This document shows, piece by piece, positions 35,563-44,324 of a stretch of 64,000 nucleotides of DNA. Both the position numbers and the translations under genes were made by a program. Where the stretch lies: assembly GCF_017876795.1 (NCBI RefSeq), contig NZ_JAGIOR010000002.1:744001-808000 (forward strand), in the 5' to 3' direction. This DNA comes from Rhizobium leguminosarum. GTDB taxonomy: Bacteria; Pseudomonadota; Alphaproteobacteria; Rhizobiales; Rhizobiaceae. How positions within the stretch are numbered: position 1 is the first letter of the stretch; each line of letters starts with the position of its first letter. Below the pieces are notes generated by a model, which saw only the letters and a list, made by a program, of their open reading frames with translations, did not search any database and was not told the origin of the DNA.

Positions 35563-36498
35563 TCACATGCGCGTCCAGTTGATGCTCGGCAGTTCCTCGA
35601 CGCTGTTGTCGGCCGGATTGCGCAGCACCATGTTCAGGCTGCCGTTCGACTGGCCGAGCGCAAAAATCAGCATTTCGGCCTCCGACGGCGTCACCTCAAC
35701 GGTCACGTTATTGTAGGTGCTGTTGGCCTTGGTAATGGCACCTTCCGCCGTCGTCGCCGCGCCGACGGCCAGCACTTTGACATTCTGCAGGAAAGTGCGG
35801 GTAACGACGCGGGTGCGCGAGCTGATGCCGAGTTTATAGTCTTGCGCCTGTTTGCGGTAGGCATTGACATCATTCTCGTCGACGCCCGGATATTGGGTGA
35901 GATAGTTCTTCAGCATCTGCTCGACCGGCGACTGCGGCTGGGCTGGAGCCTGCGGCTGTCCGGCCACAGCCGGGGCTTGTCCGGGGACGGCAGGTGCCTG
36001 GCCGGGGGTTCCCGGCTGGGCTGCGGCGGGTGCTACGGGCTCGACCGGCTCATCGACCGTGCCGAGGATATCGACATAGCTGCCCGGCTCGACGAAGTGG
36101 CCGACGGCTGCGGCCGCGTTGACGGGAAGGGTGAGCGCCCGTTTACCGGGCGCGATCATTGTCGTCAGGCGGCCGCCGTCATTGTCGTCGAAATACTGGA
36201 AGAGCAGCACCGAGCCGGCCGGAATGTCGGCAGCGGCCGTCCTGTCCTTCAGCCATTCCTGATAAGCGCTGGCAGCGGGAACCGCGAGCTTGGCGAGCGC
36301 CCCGAAAGTTTCCGGCAGCATGACCGGTTCGGCGAGCATGTCGGGCGTGATCGCCTGACCTCGCGTCACCTTCCTATCGGGCTGGAGCCGCATGAAGGCA
36401 TAGGCTACCTGCTCGTTCTTGACGCTCTCGGTCCAGAAGTAGAGCAGAACGCCGGTAATGAGCCCGACGATGACAGCCGCTATGAGCTTCCAGTTCAT
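35563..36498 (-). CDS. cpaB: CpaB/RcpC-type Flp pilus assembly protein
   Basis: This 311-residue protein has one N-terminal transmembrane helix (LIAAVIVGLITGVLLYF), a SAF domain (about residues 40-150: VTRGQAITPDMLAEPVMLPE, GKRALTLPVNAAAAVGHFVEPGSYVDIL) and an RcpC-like C-terminal domain. A Pro/Ala/Gln-rich low-complexity insert (about residues 155-190, GQAPAVPGQAPAVAGQPQ) separates them. It is periplasmic. Its ATG overlaps the upstream gene. Confidence 0.9.
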   Translation of the reverse strand: MNWKLIAAVIVGLITGVLLYFWTESVKNEQVAYAFMRLQPDRKVTRGQAITPDMLAEPVMLPETFGALAKLAVPAASAYQEWLKDRTAAADIPAGSVLLFQYFDDNDGGRLTTMIAPGKRALTLPVNAAAAVGHFVEPGSYVDILGTVDEPVEPVAPAAAQPGTPGQAPAVPGQAPAVAGQPQAPAQPQSPVEQMLKNYLTQYPGVDENDVNAYRKQAQDYKLGISSRTRVVTRTFLQNVKVLAVGAATTAEGAITKANSTYNNVTVEVTPSEAEMLIFALGQSNGSLNMVLRNPADNSVEELPSINWTRM

Positions 36499-37433
36499 GG
36501 TGTTATTCCCTCTACGAAGGGTTGCCTGATTTGAATGACCTCGACGGTCCGGCCGTCGGTTCTGCTGCTGGTGTAGAGAACATTGGCCTCGACGCTGCCA
36601 CGCCGGCCATAAAGGGCGGTGACCCCGCCGCGCTCAGCCGGCGGCGCCTCGATGGTGAAGCCGTCGCGGGCCAGCAGATCGGCGCGCGTATCGGACCAGC
36701 GTGCGGCCGACAGCGTACCTTTCGACACGACCGTGCGCGACGTGTGGCCCTTGTCACGGTCGCCGATATCGCTCAGCACTTCGACGCCGGCCGGCGGACG
36801 CAGCGACTGCGGCAGCTTGCTGACATCGGCTGGAGCTGCAAAGGCCGGCAGCGACGACGCCACATCCTCGAAGCGGGTCATCAACACCTCGGTCACCGGC
36901 GCATCGGCGGGCCGGCGGATCATGATCGAGACGCCGGGGATCTGCGCTCTCGCCGACGGATTTGCCGGATCCTGCCGTCTGAGATAATCGAGCGCTGCCT
37001 CGCCATCGCCGTCGAAGAAACGAACCACCACGGCGAGATCGTCGCGGATGCGGCTCGTCTTCGGGACGATCAGCATGTTGGCGGCAATGACGGCGGTCAG
37101 TTCCTGCTTGTCGTTGCTTTTTGGCAGGGCAGGCCGGGTATTGACGGCCAGCACCCGCAGCCATTCGTCGGTGATATCGGAAATGCTGCGATCGCTCTGG
37201 TAGGGCGTGAATTCGAGCGGCTGGCCGTTGATGACGAGATCGCGCGGCGAGCGCTCCGGCGCGCCGAGAATGCCGGCCAGCATCGAATTCAGCGTTGCCC
37301 GGAAATCCTTGTAGACCTCGGCGCTGCCTGGTGTGGCCAGTGCGGCGGCAAGCCCGATGACGAGCGCCAAACCAGTGAGATGGCCGGTGAGATGGCTGGC
37401 GAAACGGATGGAGATGCGCGCGCCCTGTCTCAT
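36495..37433 (-). CDS. Exported protein of the tad locus, function unknown
   Basis: This 312-residue protein has an N-terminal signal (LTGLALVIGLAAALATPGSAEV), with cleavage likely after GSA. The mature part is soluble, with no cysteines seen. It takes the place of the outer-membrane secretin/CpaD genes of classical tad loci but shows no secretin signature. It could be a periplasmic partner of CpaB, to which it is coupled by ATGA; that is inference. Confidence 0.65.
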   Translation of the reverse strand: MRQGARISIRFASHLTGHLTGLALVIGLAAALATPGSAEVYKDFRATLNSMLAGILGAPERSPRDLVINGQPLEFTPYQSDRSISDITDEWLRVLAVNTRPALPKSNDKQELTAVIAANMLIVPKTSRIRDDLAVVVRFFDGDGEAALDYLRRQDPANPSARAQIPGVSIMIRRPADAPVTEVLMTRFEDVASSLPAFAAPADVSKLPQSLRPPAGVEVLSDIGDRDKGHTSRTVVSKGTLSAARWSDTRADLLARDGFTIEAPPAERGGVTALYGRRGSVEANVLYTSSRTDGRTVEVIQIRQPFVEGITP

Positions 37434-37477
37434 CTTATTTCGCTCCCGGAAAGACGCCGTCGAACAGATCGCCGGAA

Positions 37478-38116
37478 TCAGAAGGCCACACCGCGGATTT
37501 CCCGGCGCAGCGTCGGATCGTAGCCGCGGCGCGTGGTGTCGTTGTTGTGCGAGGCAAACAGTGTTGCGTCGTCCACCGTGAACGCATCCTTCCAGCGGAT
37601 GCTTCTGATCGTATCGAGATCGTCGGAATCCCTGAACTTGTAGACCCGGTCGGCCGTCGCGGTGACCAGCTGCGGCTTTTCATTGGCAAGGTCGCCGACC
37701 ATATCGCCGAAGTCGCGGCCGTCGCTTTTCAGGGTGTTCTGCACGTCGTCCCAGACGAAGGTGCGCTGAGGGTCGCCGCCGCCTTCATGCGAGGGCGTGC
37801 GCGAGCAGCTCATGGCGTCGCGTCCGGGCAGCGCCGGCAAGGACGGGAGCGGGAAGACGTTCGAGAAATCCGACGTGCAGTCCAGCCCATTCGCCTCGGC
37901 GAAGGCGGCGTTGCGCATGGCAAGCATGGTTCCCACCTTCTTGGTGGAAATCCGGTTTGCGTGGATCATGAAAATCACGATCAGCAGGATGACCGGTGCG
38001 GCGAGCACGAATTCGATCGAGGCCAGGCCACGCCTGTCGCGGTGCAGCCGCATCAGCAGGCCGCCGGCCGGGGCACCGCCGGCATGCTCAGTGTGTGTTG
38101 ACGGCAGCCCAGGCAT
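37478..38116 (-). CDS. TadE/TadF-like pseudopilin
   Basis: This 212-residue protein has the TadE-type N-terminus DRRGLASIEFVLAAPVILLIVIFMI, a membrane helix after a short positive stretch with the conserved glutamate. A strong ribosome site GGGAGGAG five bases before the ATG at 38116 supports that start, although it overlaps the upstream gene by 29 bases; an internal ATG at 38053 has no such site. The rest is a periplasmic domain with two cysteines. Confidence 0.8.
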   Translation of the reverse strand: MPGLPSTHTEHAGGAPAGGLLMRLHRDRRGLASIEFVLAAPVILLIVIFMIHANRISTKKVGTMLAMRNAAFAEANGLDCTSDFSNVFPLPSLPALPGRDAMSCSRTPSHEGGGDPQRTFVWDDVQNTLKSDGRDFGDMVGDLANEKPQLVTATADRVYKFRDSDDLDTIRSIRWKDAFTVDDATLFASHNNDTTRRGYDPTLRREIRGVAF

Positions 38117-39728
38117 TGGCTCCTCCCTTGTCGAAGACGCGGGTCAGGCCGGTGAAACTATCGGCGGCCGGGCTCTGCTTGATGGTATTCGAAACCTCGC
38201 CGGTATCGTCGGCGAGTGTGGCGGGCGCAAGCGATGCCAGCCAGTCCTGGGTGTAGAGATCGAAGGCCGTATAGTTGTGGACCCAGCTCTGCGCCAAAGC
38301 ATAGGCGGATGGCGTCTTGTCCTTGAAGATGCGGATCTGCAGCCGGGCGCGCGGGGCGCGCGAAACGATCGCCAGCGTCTGGTAGTCGTCGAGCTGCTCG
38401 CCGCCGAACGGCGTGAAGTTGAAGGGGATGCGTCCTTTCAGCCAGTAGGGCTTGGGGAAGGAGATGACCGGCAGAGCGGCCCCCGCCACGGAAATCGCGC
38501 CACCTGCCGGCCCGCAGACCTGGTTCCAGATCATGTCGAACTTGCGGGTGAAATCGTTCTCGTCCTTCGTCTGCTTGTCGGAATAGCGCGGCGGCACGTC
38601 GATCGGCAGCTGGAACGGGTTGGTGATGCCGAAGCCGACACCAAAGACCTTGTCGGCGAGCCAGAAGCTGGCATCGAGCGTTAGTTCCTCCCACCAGCTC
38701 AGATCGGCATATTGCTCGATGATCGCCTTGAACGGGATCTTGCTCAGGTAAGCCGGGCCGAAGGCTTCGTAAAAGATGTAGAAGTTCACCAGCGCATTGT
38801 CGATGCCACTCTTGTGGTTGACAAAGTCGCGAATATGGCTGCCGTCGACTCCACCCGCGGTCAGCGGACCCTTGCCGTTGGGAAAGCCGCGGTTGGCATA
38901 CTCGCCGCGCATCAGGAACGGGTCCTGTCCCTCCGTACCCCTGCTCATCGCAAGGCACATTTCAGCATAGGCCGCAGCGGGATTGATGCCATCGCGATCG
39001 ACCGGCAGGTTACCGCCCGCACCTTCTCCGGCCTGGTCGCAGGATTCGCACGGCGGATGGAAAACGACGTGGTCCGACTTGTTCAGGCGCACCAGATGCA
39101 GGGCTTCGTTGCCGACGCGTTGCGGAAAGCTCTCGACCAGGTAGTCGTTGAGGTCGTTCATGGCGTCGATAATGTCGCTGGACTTCACGATCAGGCCCCA
39201 GGGATCATAATCGATCTGTGCTTTTACCGTGTATGCAATTGCAAGACTGGCCTCCGTCGCCCGGAACCCCTGGAAAGCCAGGCAAGCGCCGTAGATGATG
39301 CCGCCGACGATCGGTACCTTTTCCCAGCCGGGGCAATAGGGCATCGGCGGAAGCGGCGGCAGAAGCGAAGCCGGTCCGAAGCCTTCGGTGAAGGAATATT
39401 CGGCGAGTTTCGCCAGAATGACACCCGAACGCAGCGCCAATTCCGCCGTGGTGAGCTGGAAGGCGACCGACGTCGCCATGACCACGGTTGCCTGCGAGGA
39501 GGCGACATTGTTCATCGCCATGATATTGAGATAGCGCGCTTCCCAGTCGGCATGGACCATAGCGGCAGCGTCGGCCGTGTCCTGCGTGCGCTGCTTGTCG
39601 TAGATCATCTGTCCCGTATTCAGGATCCAGACGATCATCAGGGCGAGCGCGATCGTCATGTAGAGGATGATCGGCGACAGGAAGCCGCGTTCATCGCGGT
39701 GCAGGCGCTTGATGAGGGTCGGTGTCAT
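38088..39728 (-). CDS. tadG: TadG-like protein (TadE/TadG family)
   Basis: This 546-residue protein begins with a basic segment and the TadG-type helix DERGFLSPIILYMTIALALMIVW, followed by NTGQMIYDKQRTQDTADAAAM, the alanine-rich heptads typical of the Putative Flp pilus-assembly TadE/G-like family. A large periplasmic domain includes CESCDQ. The start overlaps the tadE stop by 4 bases. Confidence 0.85.
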   Translation of the reverse strand: MTPTLIKRLHRDERGFLSPIILYMTIALALMIVWILNTGQMIYDKQRTQDTADAAAMVHADWEARYLNIMAMNNVASSQATVVMATSVAFQLTTAELALRSGVILAKLAEYSFTEGFGPASLLPPLPPMPYCPGWEKVPIVGGIIYGACLAFQGFRATEASLAIAYTVKAQIDYDPWGLIVKSSDIIDAMNDLNDYLVESFPQRVGNEALHLVRLNKSDHVVFHPPCESCDQAGEGAGGNLPVDRDGINPAAAYAEMCLAMSRGTEGQDPFLMRGEYANRGFPNGKGPLTAGGVDGSHIRDFVNHKSGIDNALVNFYIFYEAFGPAYLSKIPFKAIIEQYADLSWWEELTLDASFWLADKVFGVGFGITNPFQLPIDVPPRYSDKQTKDENDFTRKFDMIWNQVCGPAGGAISVAGAALPVISFPKPYWLKGRIPFNFTPFGGEQLDDYQTLAIVSRAPRARLQIRIFKDKTPSAYALAQSWVHNYTAFDLYTQDWLASLAPATLADDTGEVSNTIKQSPAADSFTGLTRVFDKGGANAWAAVNTH

Positions 39729-40520
39729 AGCAGGTTCACCTCCGCCGTCGAGATCGTGTAGTAGCGGCCGTCTTTCCTCTGGCCGCGGGCAAAGACCCAG
39801 CCGGCATATTCAAGCAGCAGGAAGCGCGCTTCGACCTTGGCGGTCACCGGCACGTGCGGCGAGCGGTTGATGGCGGCATAGAGCGCCATCGGAGCCCGGT
39901 CGACGGTCACGGTGACGTTCTGCGGGTCGAACATGTAGCGGGCCTGGTTGCGCATCGCCCGCCAGTTCTTCGAAAGGCCGGAGGCATCGGCAAGGCTTTT
40001 CAGCGCCTCTTCCGGCGGCTGGCAGGCGCCGACGCATTTCAGCTGGTCGTAGGGGGCAGCCGGGATCAGCGCCAGGCGGGCGGCAAGATCGGCCTTCCCA
40101 GGGGCTGCGTCGTCATCGCAAGTCTTGGCGTCGATGAAGCTCCGAATGGTGATCGGCAGGGCCGGGCAGAAATAGACGCGGGGCGCTGCGCGCCGCCGCA
40201 TAGGCGGCATAATGGGTGAAGAGGTGGTTTTTTGCCAGGATCGCGAACTGGAACACCACGAACATGAAGAACACGAAGACCGGGGTGACGAGCACGAAAT
40301 CCATCATCGTCGTGCTGCCGGAGATATCGCCATGCAGCTCCGATATCCGGCGCCGGCGGGCGGAAAGCCGCGGCAGCAGCATCGAGGCAAACAAAATCAT
40401 GGCGATCGCAAAGGTGCCGAAGAGCGCGCCGTGATCCTCAGGGATCCAGAAGGTCCGTGAGTGCAGGATCGAACTCCAGAAGGCACCGTCGAAGATGGGG
40501 CGTTCGAGTTCAGCGCGCAT
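39725..40520 (-). pseudogene. tadE: TadE-like pseudopilin, single-base frameshift
   Basis: The first frame from 40520 reads MRAELERPIFDGAFW, a first helix (FAIAMILFASMLLP) and the TadE core TTMMDFVLVTPVFVFFMFVV up to AYAAARSA. The homologous continuation RVYFCPALPITIRSF to VNLL is in another frame, ending at 39725. An extra C (minus strand) in a run of four at 40180-40183 explains the shift. Corrected, the protein is about 264 residues. As read, it is truncated soon after the membrane segment. Confidence 0.75.
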
Positions 40521-40525
40521 TGCCG

Positions 40526-41089
40526 TTACCTCACGAGTGAAAGAGGGGTGAAATCAGGCATGAAAAGGCACCAGAGAAGTCCGAGAGCGGCAGCAATGCC
40601 GAAGCGGACGGTATGATGTGTCTCGCGTGGCTTCAGCACCGAGGCGGCATCGCGGAAGCCGGCAGGAAGGAGCAGGGCGAACAGTCCGACGTTCCGGGCC
40701 AGTACGCTCCACTGAACACGCCGCGCCATCGAGAAGACGGCGATCATGCCGCCGACCATCAGCGATGCAAGCGTCACGTCGATGGCGGGCCAGAGGCCGA
40801 GAATGGCGCCGAGCGCCGCCATCAGCTTGACATCGCCGCCGCCGCAGCTTCCGGCTGCGAAGGCGATGATGAAGATCATGCCGGCCGCAAGGAGGCCGGC
40901 AAAGGCAAGGCCGATCCCTGCCAGACCACCGTTGACTGCCGCCAGCATGAAGCCGGCAAGCAAGCAGGGATAGGTCACGGCGTTCGGGATGTGACCCTGG
41001 CGGTGATCGAGCACCGCCGCGGTCGTGGCGCAGGCGACGGCAAGAGCCGCCGCCGCAGGCATCAGGGTCAGATCATAGGTCGTATCCAT
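40526..41089 (-). CDS. cpaA: CpaA/TadV-type prepilin peptidase
   Basis: This 187-residue type IV prepilin peptidase (A24 family) has about six helices. The two catalytic aspartates are visible in LDHRQGHIPN (about residue 28) and GGGDVKLMAALG (about residue 85). The ATG at 41089 (MDTTYDLTLM) follows the pilin gene by 13 bases. It would cleave the pilin and TadE/TadG leaders. Confidence 0.92.
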   Translation of the reverse strand: MDTTYDLTLMPAAAALAVACATTAAVLDHRQGHIPNAVTYPCLLAGFMLAAVNGGLAGIGLAFAGLLAAGMIFIIAFAAGSCGGGDVKLMAALGAILGLWPAIDVTLASLMVGGMIAVFSMARRVQWSVLARNVGLFALLLPAGFRDAASVLKPRETHHTVRFGIAAALGLLWCLFMPDFTPLSLVR

Positions 41090-41102
41090 GATCCCGGCCC
41101 GC

Positions 41103-41306
41103 TTATTGACCCGGCTCGGGAATTCTCTCGGCATCCGAGAGCGCCGTGTTCTTTTCGTTGAACCATTCGCCGATCTGTTTGCCGAATGCGAGCAGGATCA
41201 GCATCAGCGGAATGACGATCAGGGCGACGGCAAGGACGATCTGGGCCATGTCGCCGCGCTCGTCCTGGTGAAGTGCAATTGCGAGAGTCTTGAGTTTTCC
41301 AAACAT
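41103..41306 (-). CDS. Flp-type pilin-like small protein
   Basis: This 67-residue protein has a basic leader, DERGDMAQIV, and a single hydrophobic helix (AQIVLAVALIVIPLMLILLAF) followed by a short polar tail. Size and position (first gene of the tad operon, next to the prepilin peptidase) fit a Flp-type major or minor pilin. The classical G/xxxxEY leader motif is only partly recognisable, so the role is inferred. Confidence 0.65.
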   Translation of the reverse strand: MFGKLKTLAIALHQDERGDMAQIVLAVALIVIPLMLILLAFGKQIGEWFNEKNTALSDAERIPEPGQ

Positions 41307-41813
41307 CTGCGTATTCCTCGTTCCTAGGTTTGTTTCGGATCGAAGACCTTAGAGAAGATTACCAAGCATACGGTATCGATCCGAACCAGCACGTTGCTCG
41401 TTCCAATGATATGTTCTGCTTCAGCTTTTCTTCCCCGGTGGCCAACGCTTGTTGAGCAACACCATTAAGACCCAAGAGTGCGCCCAAGGCCAGCCCTCCG
41501 TCAAGCAAACGAAACGAAGGGTTCCAATTGCCTTGGAGGCATGGCGTGGAGAAACGGAGTTGACGCCTGGATTTCACAGCTAACCGCTTGAACACGCTGC
41601 ATTTTTACCCGCAGATTCGAAGTCTGCGCCGAGTTATGGGCCTTCGTCTACTGCTCCATAATTGGTCAATTCTTTCAAGGCGATAGAAGAAGGCGCCTGC
41701 AGGGGTCGTGCGAGCTGTCCCAGCGCGACGCGGCCATGGCGTTGCTTGACGATCTGGATTAAGCTTTCCTGCAATGGCGGGTATGATCCGCTAGTCGATC
41801 CGGAGAGAAAACG
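41307..41813. other. Divergent control region between the two tad transcription units
   Basis: 507 bases without a convincing gene. The two promoters must lie here. Near 41705-41761 the plus strand reads CELSQRDAAMALLDDLD and a stop, which looks like the tail of a lost gene. A minus frame at 41359-41595 has no family resemblance and was not accepted. Confidence 0.45.
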
Positions 41814-41945
41814 ATGGAAACGATGAGCAGCATCTTGATACTTGCATTGGTCCTCATTCCACTGATGATGTTCTTTCCGACCGCGGTCCAGATGATGGCG
41901 ACATTGTTCGGCATGAGCACGGTTCTGGTCGGGATGCCGCTCTGA
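41814..41945 (+). CDS. 43-residue membrane peptide coupled to a CpaF-type ATPase
   Basis: An ATG at 41814, preceded by CGGAGAG, opens METMSSILILALVLIPLMMF and ends MPL before a TGA whose last base is the first base of the next ATG (TGATG). The peptide is almost entirely one or two hydrophobic helices. The ribosome site and the stop-start overlap argue for a real gene. It could anchor the ATPase or serve as a pilin-like substrate (inference). Confidence 0.65.
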   Translation: METMSSILILALVLIPLMMFFPTAVQMMATLFGMSTVLVGMPL

Positions 41946-43087
41946 TGAAGGCTGTTTCCGACGACGCCGCCGAACAAGCGACCTTCCAGGTCCTGACCCG
42001 GGCACTGGACAAGCTCTTGGGCCCGATCCGCTTCCTACTCGAGGATCCGAGCGTTTCGGAAATCCTGATCAACGGGACATCCGACATCTTCGTTGAAAGG
42101 CGAGGCAAACTCGAACGCGCCGACACGCGTTTTGCCAGCCGCGAGGATCTGGAATCGGCCGCGCGCAGCATCGCGCAATTCTCCGGCAAACGGCTGACGC
42201 CGGAGGAGCCGAGCGTCGAGGCCCGTCTGCCGGATGGTTCGCGTGTGCAGATGATCCAGCCGCCGGCTGCCGGGACCGGCCTCTGCATCTCCATCCGCCG
42301 CTTTCTGAAAGAACATCGCAGCATCCGCGATCTCGTCACCCAGGGCAGCCTGACCGAGCAGTCGCTGGCGCTGCTGCAGTCGGCCGTCGGGCTGCAGAAG
42401 AACGTCATCATCTCAGGCGGCACCGGCACCGGCAAAACGACGATGCTGAACGCGCTGTCGGAAGCCTTTGCCGACCATGAGCGCATCATCGTCATCGAAG
42501 ACACCTCGGAACTGCAGATCCGCAAGGAGCACGTCGTCTATCTCGAAGTCACCAAGCCCGACCGTTTCGGCCGCGGCGGCGCCAGTATCCGCGACCTGTT
42601 CCGCTCATCGCTGCGCATGCGGCCCGACCGCATCATCGTCGGCGAGTGCCGCGGCGGCGAGGCGCTCGACATGATCCAGGCGATGACCTCGGGCCATAGC
42701 GGCAGCCTTTCGACGGTGCATGCCAACACGCCCTACGACGCCCTGCACCGGCTGGAAACGCTGGCGCTGATGTCGGATATCGACATGCCGCTCCGGCCGC
42801 TGCGCGCCCAGATCGCCTCGGCAGTCGACATCGTCGTGCAGATCGCCCGCTTCAAACGCACCGGCAGACGCCGGGTGATCGAGATTTCCGAGATCAAAGG
42901 CCTCAACGAGGACGGCCAATATATCGTCGAGAGCATCTACAAGCTCGAAGGCGACGGCCATTCCAATTCCGACGGCGCCCTGCTCTGGACCGGGGTTATC
43001 CCCAGCTTCGCCGCCGATGCGGTGGAAGAGCTGCAAGGCGCAGAGCGCGCGGAATGGATGAAGCCAGCCGCGCGGGAAACGGCTTGA
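41945..43087 (+). CDS. CpaF/TadA-type secretion ATPase (second copy)
   Basis: This 380-residue ATPase of the VirB11/CpaF family has an N-terminal domain (LEDPSVSEILINGTSDIFVE) and Walker A SGGTGTGKTT at residues 157-166. The boxes RMRPDRIIVGECRGGEALDM and HSGSLSTVHANTPYDALHRL are intact. It lacks the long N-terminal extension of tadA at 33779 and is divergent from that operon. It might drive retraction or a related pilus; no evidence decides. Confidence 0.92.
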   Translation: MKAVSDDAAEQATFQVLTRALDKLLGPIRFLLEDPSVSEILINGTSDIFVERRGKLERADTRFASREDLESAARSIAQFSGKRLTPEEPSVEARLPDGSRVQMIQPPAAGTGLCISIRRFLKEHRSIRDLVTQGSLTEQSLALLQSAVGLQKNVIISGGTGTGKTTMLNALSEAFADHERIIVIEDTSELQIRKEHVVYLEVTKPDRFGRGGASIRDLFRSSLRMRPDRIIVGECRGGEALDMIQAMTSGHSGSLSTVHANTPYDALHRLETLALMSDIDMPLRPLRAQIASAVDIVVQIARFKRTGRRRVIEISEIKGLNEDGQYIVESIYKLEGDGHSNSDGALLWTGVIPSFAADAVEELQGAERAEWMKPAARETA

Positions 43088-43110
43088 AAGCTATTGAGTG
43101 GTGGAAAAAC

Positions 43111-43421
43111 CTATCGAATGCCTTTGAGATCGCGCCGGCCATCGGCAACATACACGATCTCAACCGATTCCACTGGCCCCTCGTCGCTGTCCGGATAGGT
43201 CTCATAGACAATCACATAGGGAGGCTCGACGAGCATGCGGGCTGAGGGACTGATTTCGGGGTGGCGCTGACCGAGACTGGCTGATCAATGAGAAGGGTCG
43301 CCTTCTCTCGGAAACGCTGAAAATACCGCTCCGCCGCCTGGGGTTGTTCGCGGGCAATGTCAGTATAGATTTTTTTCACGCCGGCGCGGGCGGCGGGCGT
43401 CCAAACGAGTTTAGCGGACAT
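43111..43421 (-). pseudogene. RelE/ParE-type toxin with a frameshift
   Basis: From the ATG at 43421 the frame reads MSAKLVWTPAARAGVKKIYT and RYFQRFREKATLLIDQP. The homologous rest, LGQRHPEISPSARMLVEPPYVIVYE to ADGRRDLKGIR, lies in another frame ending at 43111. One base seems lost near 43281. The catalytic beta-strand part would not be made, so the toxin is probably inactive as sequenced. It overlaps the antitoxin by 11 bases. Confidence 0.75.
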
Positions 43422-43692
43422 GCGGGGCAGCAGACTTGGCTTCCTTGCGCGCCTCATCAAGCACCTGATCGAAGTCTACCGGCTTAGCGCTGCCGCTGGC
43501 TTTGCCTTCGGCCCACAACGCGCGCAAGCGCTCGATATCCCCCTTACGGGTCTCCCATTTGGCAGACCAGTCACGTATGGCTTCGCGGACCACTTCGCTG
43601 CTGCTGGCGTATGCGCCGCTTTCGACGGCGTCGCGTAGCAGATCCGCCTGCTGCGGCGTCATCGAGACGCTGATCTTTTCGACGTTGGTCAT
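43411..43692 (-). CDS. ParD-type ribbon-helix-helix antitoxin
   Basis: This 93-residue antitoxin from the ATG at 43692 has an N-terminal ribbon-helix-helix (VEKISVSMTPQQADLLRDAV, SSSEVVREAIRDW) for DNA binding and a charged C-terminal tail for toxin binding. The perfect inverted repeat at 43704-43742 just upstream is its likely operator. It appears intact although its toxin partner is broken. Confidence 0.88.
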   Translation of the reverse strand: MTNVEKISVSMTPQQADLLRDAVESGAYASSSEVVREAIRDWSAKWETRKGDIERLRALWAEGKASGSAKPVDFDQVLDEARKEAKSAAPHVR

Positions 43693-43703
43693 AGCAACTC
43701 TCC

Positions 43704-43742
43704 ATGTCCTCATGGTGGTAAAGATTACCACCATGAGGACAT
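43704..43742. promoter_or_regulatory. Perfect inverted-repeat operator of the toxin-antitoxin operon
   Basis: The arms ATGTCCTCATGGTGGTAA (43704-43721) and TTACCACCATGAGGACAT (43725-43742) are exact reverse complements separated by AGA. The dyad lies 11 bases upstream of the antitoxin ATG, the expected place for autoregulation by a ribbon-helix-helix protein. Half-site GTGGTAA is repeated in mirror form, so two dimers could bind. Confidence 0.8.
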
Positions 43743-43775
43743 CTCGGCAAGACATCGGTTCCCTTGGATAACCCC

Positions 43776-44324
43776 CTACAGGCTGCCGTCCTTTTCGGCA
43801 CTCGCCGCCATATGCCCAAGCTCGTCCCAGAGGCTTTCGGCAAAACTGCGCAGGACCGTCAGCTCGAAGCTGTCGTCGCCGGTGCGAACGACCTGTACGG
43901 AGAGATGACCGACCATCGTCATCACAGAACGGCCTTCCGGGAAGACCGCGGGATCGAGATCGACGGCGGTGCCCTTTGCAAGAAGCAGCCGCGAAGACCG
44001 GCCGGAAACGCCGATGCGGACGCGTCCGTGGCTCTGGTCCATGACGAAGGCTTTTCCAGCAAGCGTTGCCGTAAGAGCACCGAGACTAGCGGGCGTAAGG
44101 GGCTCGTCGCCGGCGACGAACCATTGGCGGAAGCCGGCCTTGCGGATCGAACTGTTTGCAAAGCCGGCTTTGAACAGTTCAGCGGCAAGTGCAGCCGGCT
44201 CGATCGTGCCGAGTACGTGCAGCAAATGACCCTCGGGCAAGGCTTCCAGCCGGATGCCTGCCTCTGAGATACCGGCATATGCTGCCCCGGCGAGAACCGG
44301 TCTGTGCTGAGGAAGATCAAGCAT
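43776..44324 (-). CDS. soxG: Sarcosine oxidase / N-methylglutamate dehydrogenase gamma subunit
   Basis: This 182-residue gamma subunit from the ATG at 44324 (MLDLPQHRPVLAGAAY) has the family's YVSCNQ-like central part (LPEGHLLHVLGTIE) and a C-terminal VLRSFAESLWDELGH. It stabilises the heterotetramer. Its start overlaps the soxA stop by 8 bases. In the company of glxBCD and glnT it is more likely N-methylglutamate dehydrogenase subunit MgdD than true sarcosine oxidase. Confidence 0.88.
   Translation of the reverse strand: MLDLPQHRPVLAGAAYAGISEAGIRLEALPEGHLLHVLGTIEPAALAAELFKAGFANSSIRKAGFRQWFVAGDEPLTPASLGALTATLAGKAFVMDQSHGRVRIGVSGRSSRLLLAKGTAVDLDPAVFPEGRSVMTMVGHLSVQVVRTGDDSFELTVLRSFAESLWDELGHMAASAEKDGSL

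Noticed and set aside
41359..41595. 78-residue minus-strand frame upstream of the pilin gene
   Set aside because: No ribosome site, no family and no link to the tad genes.
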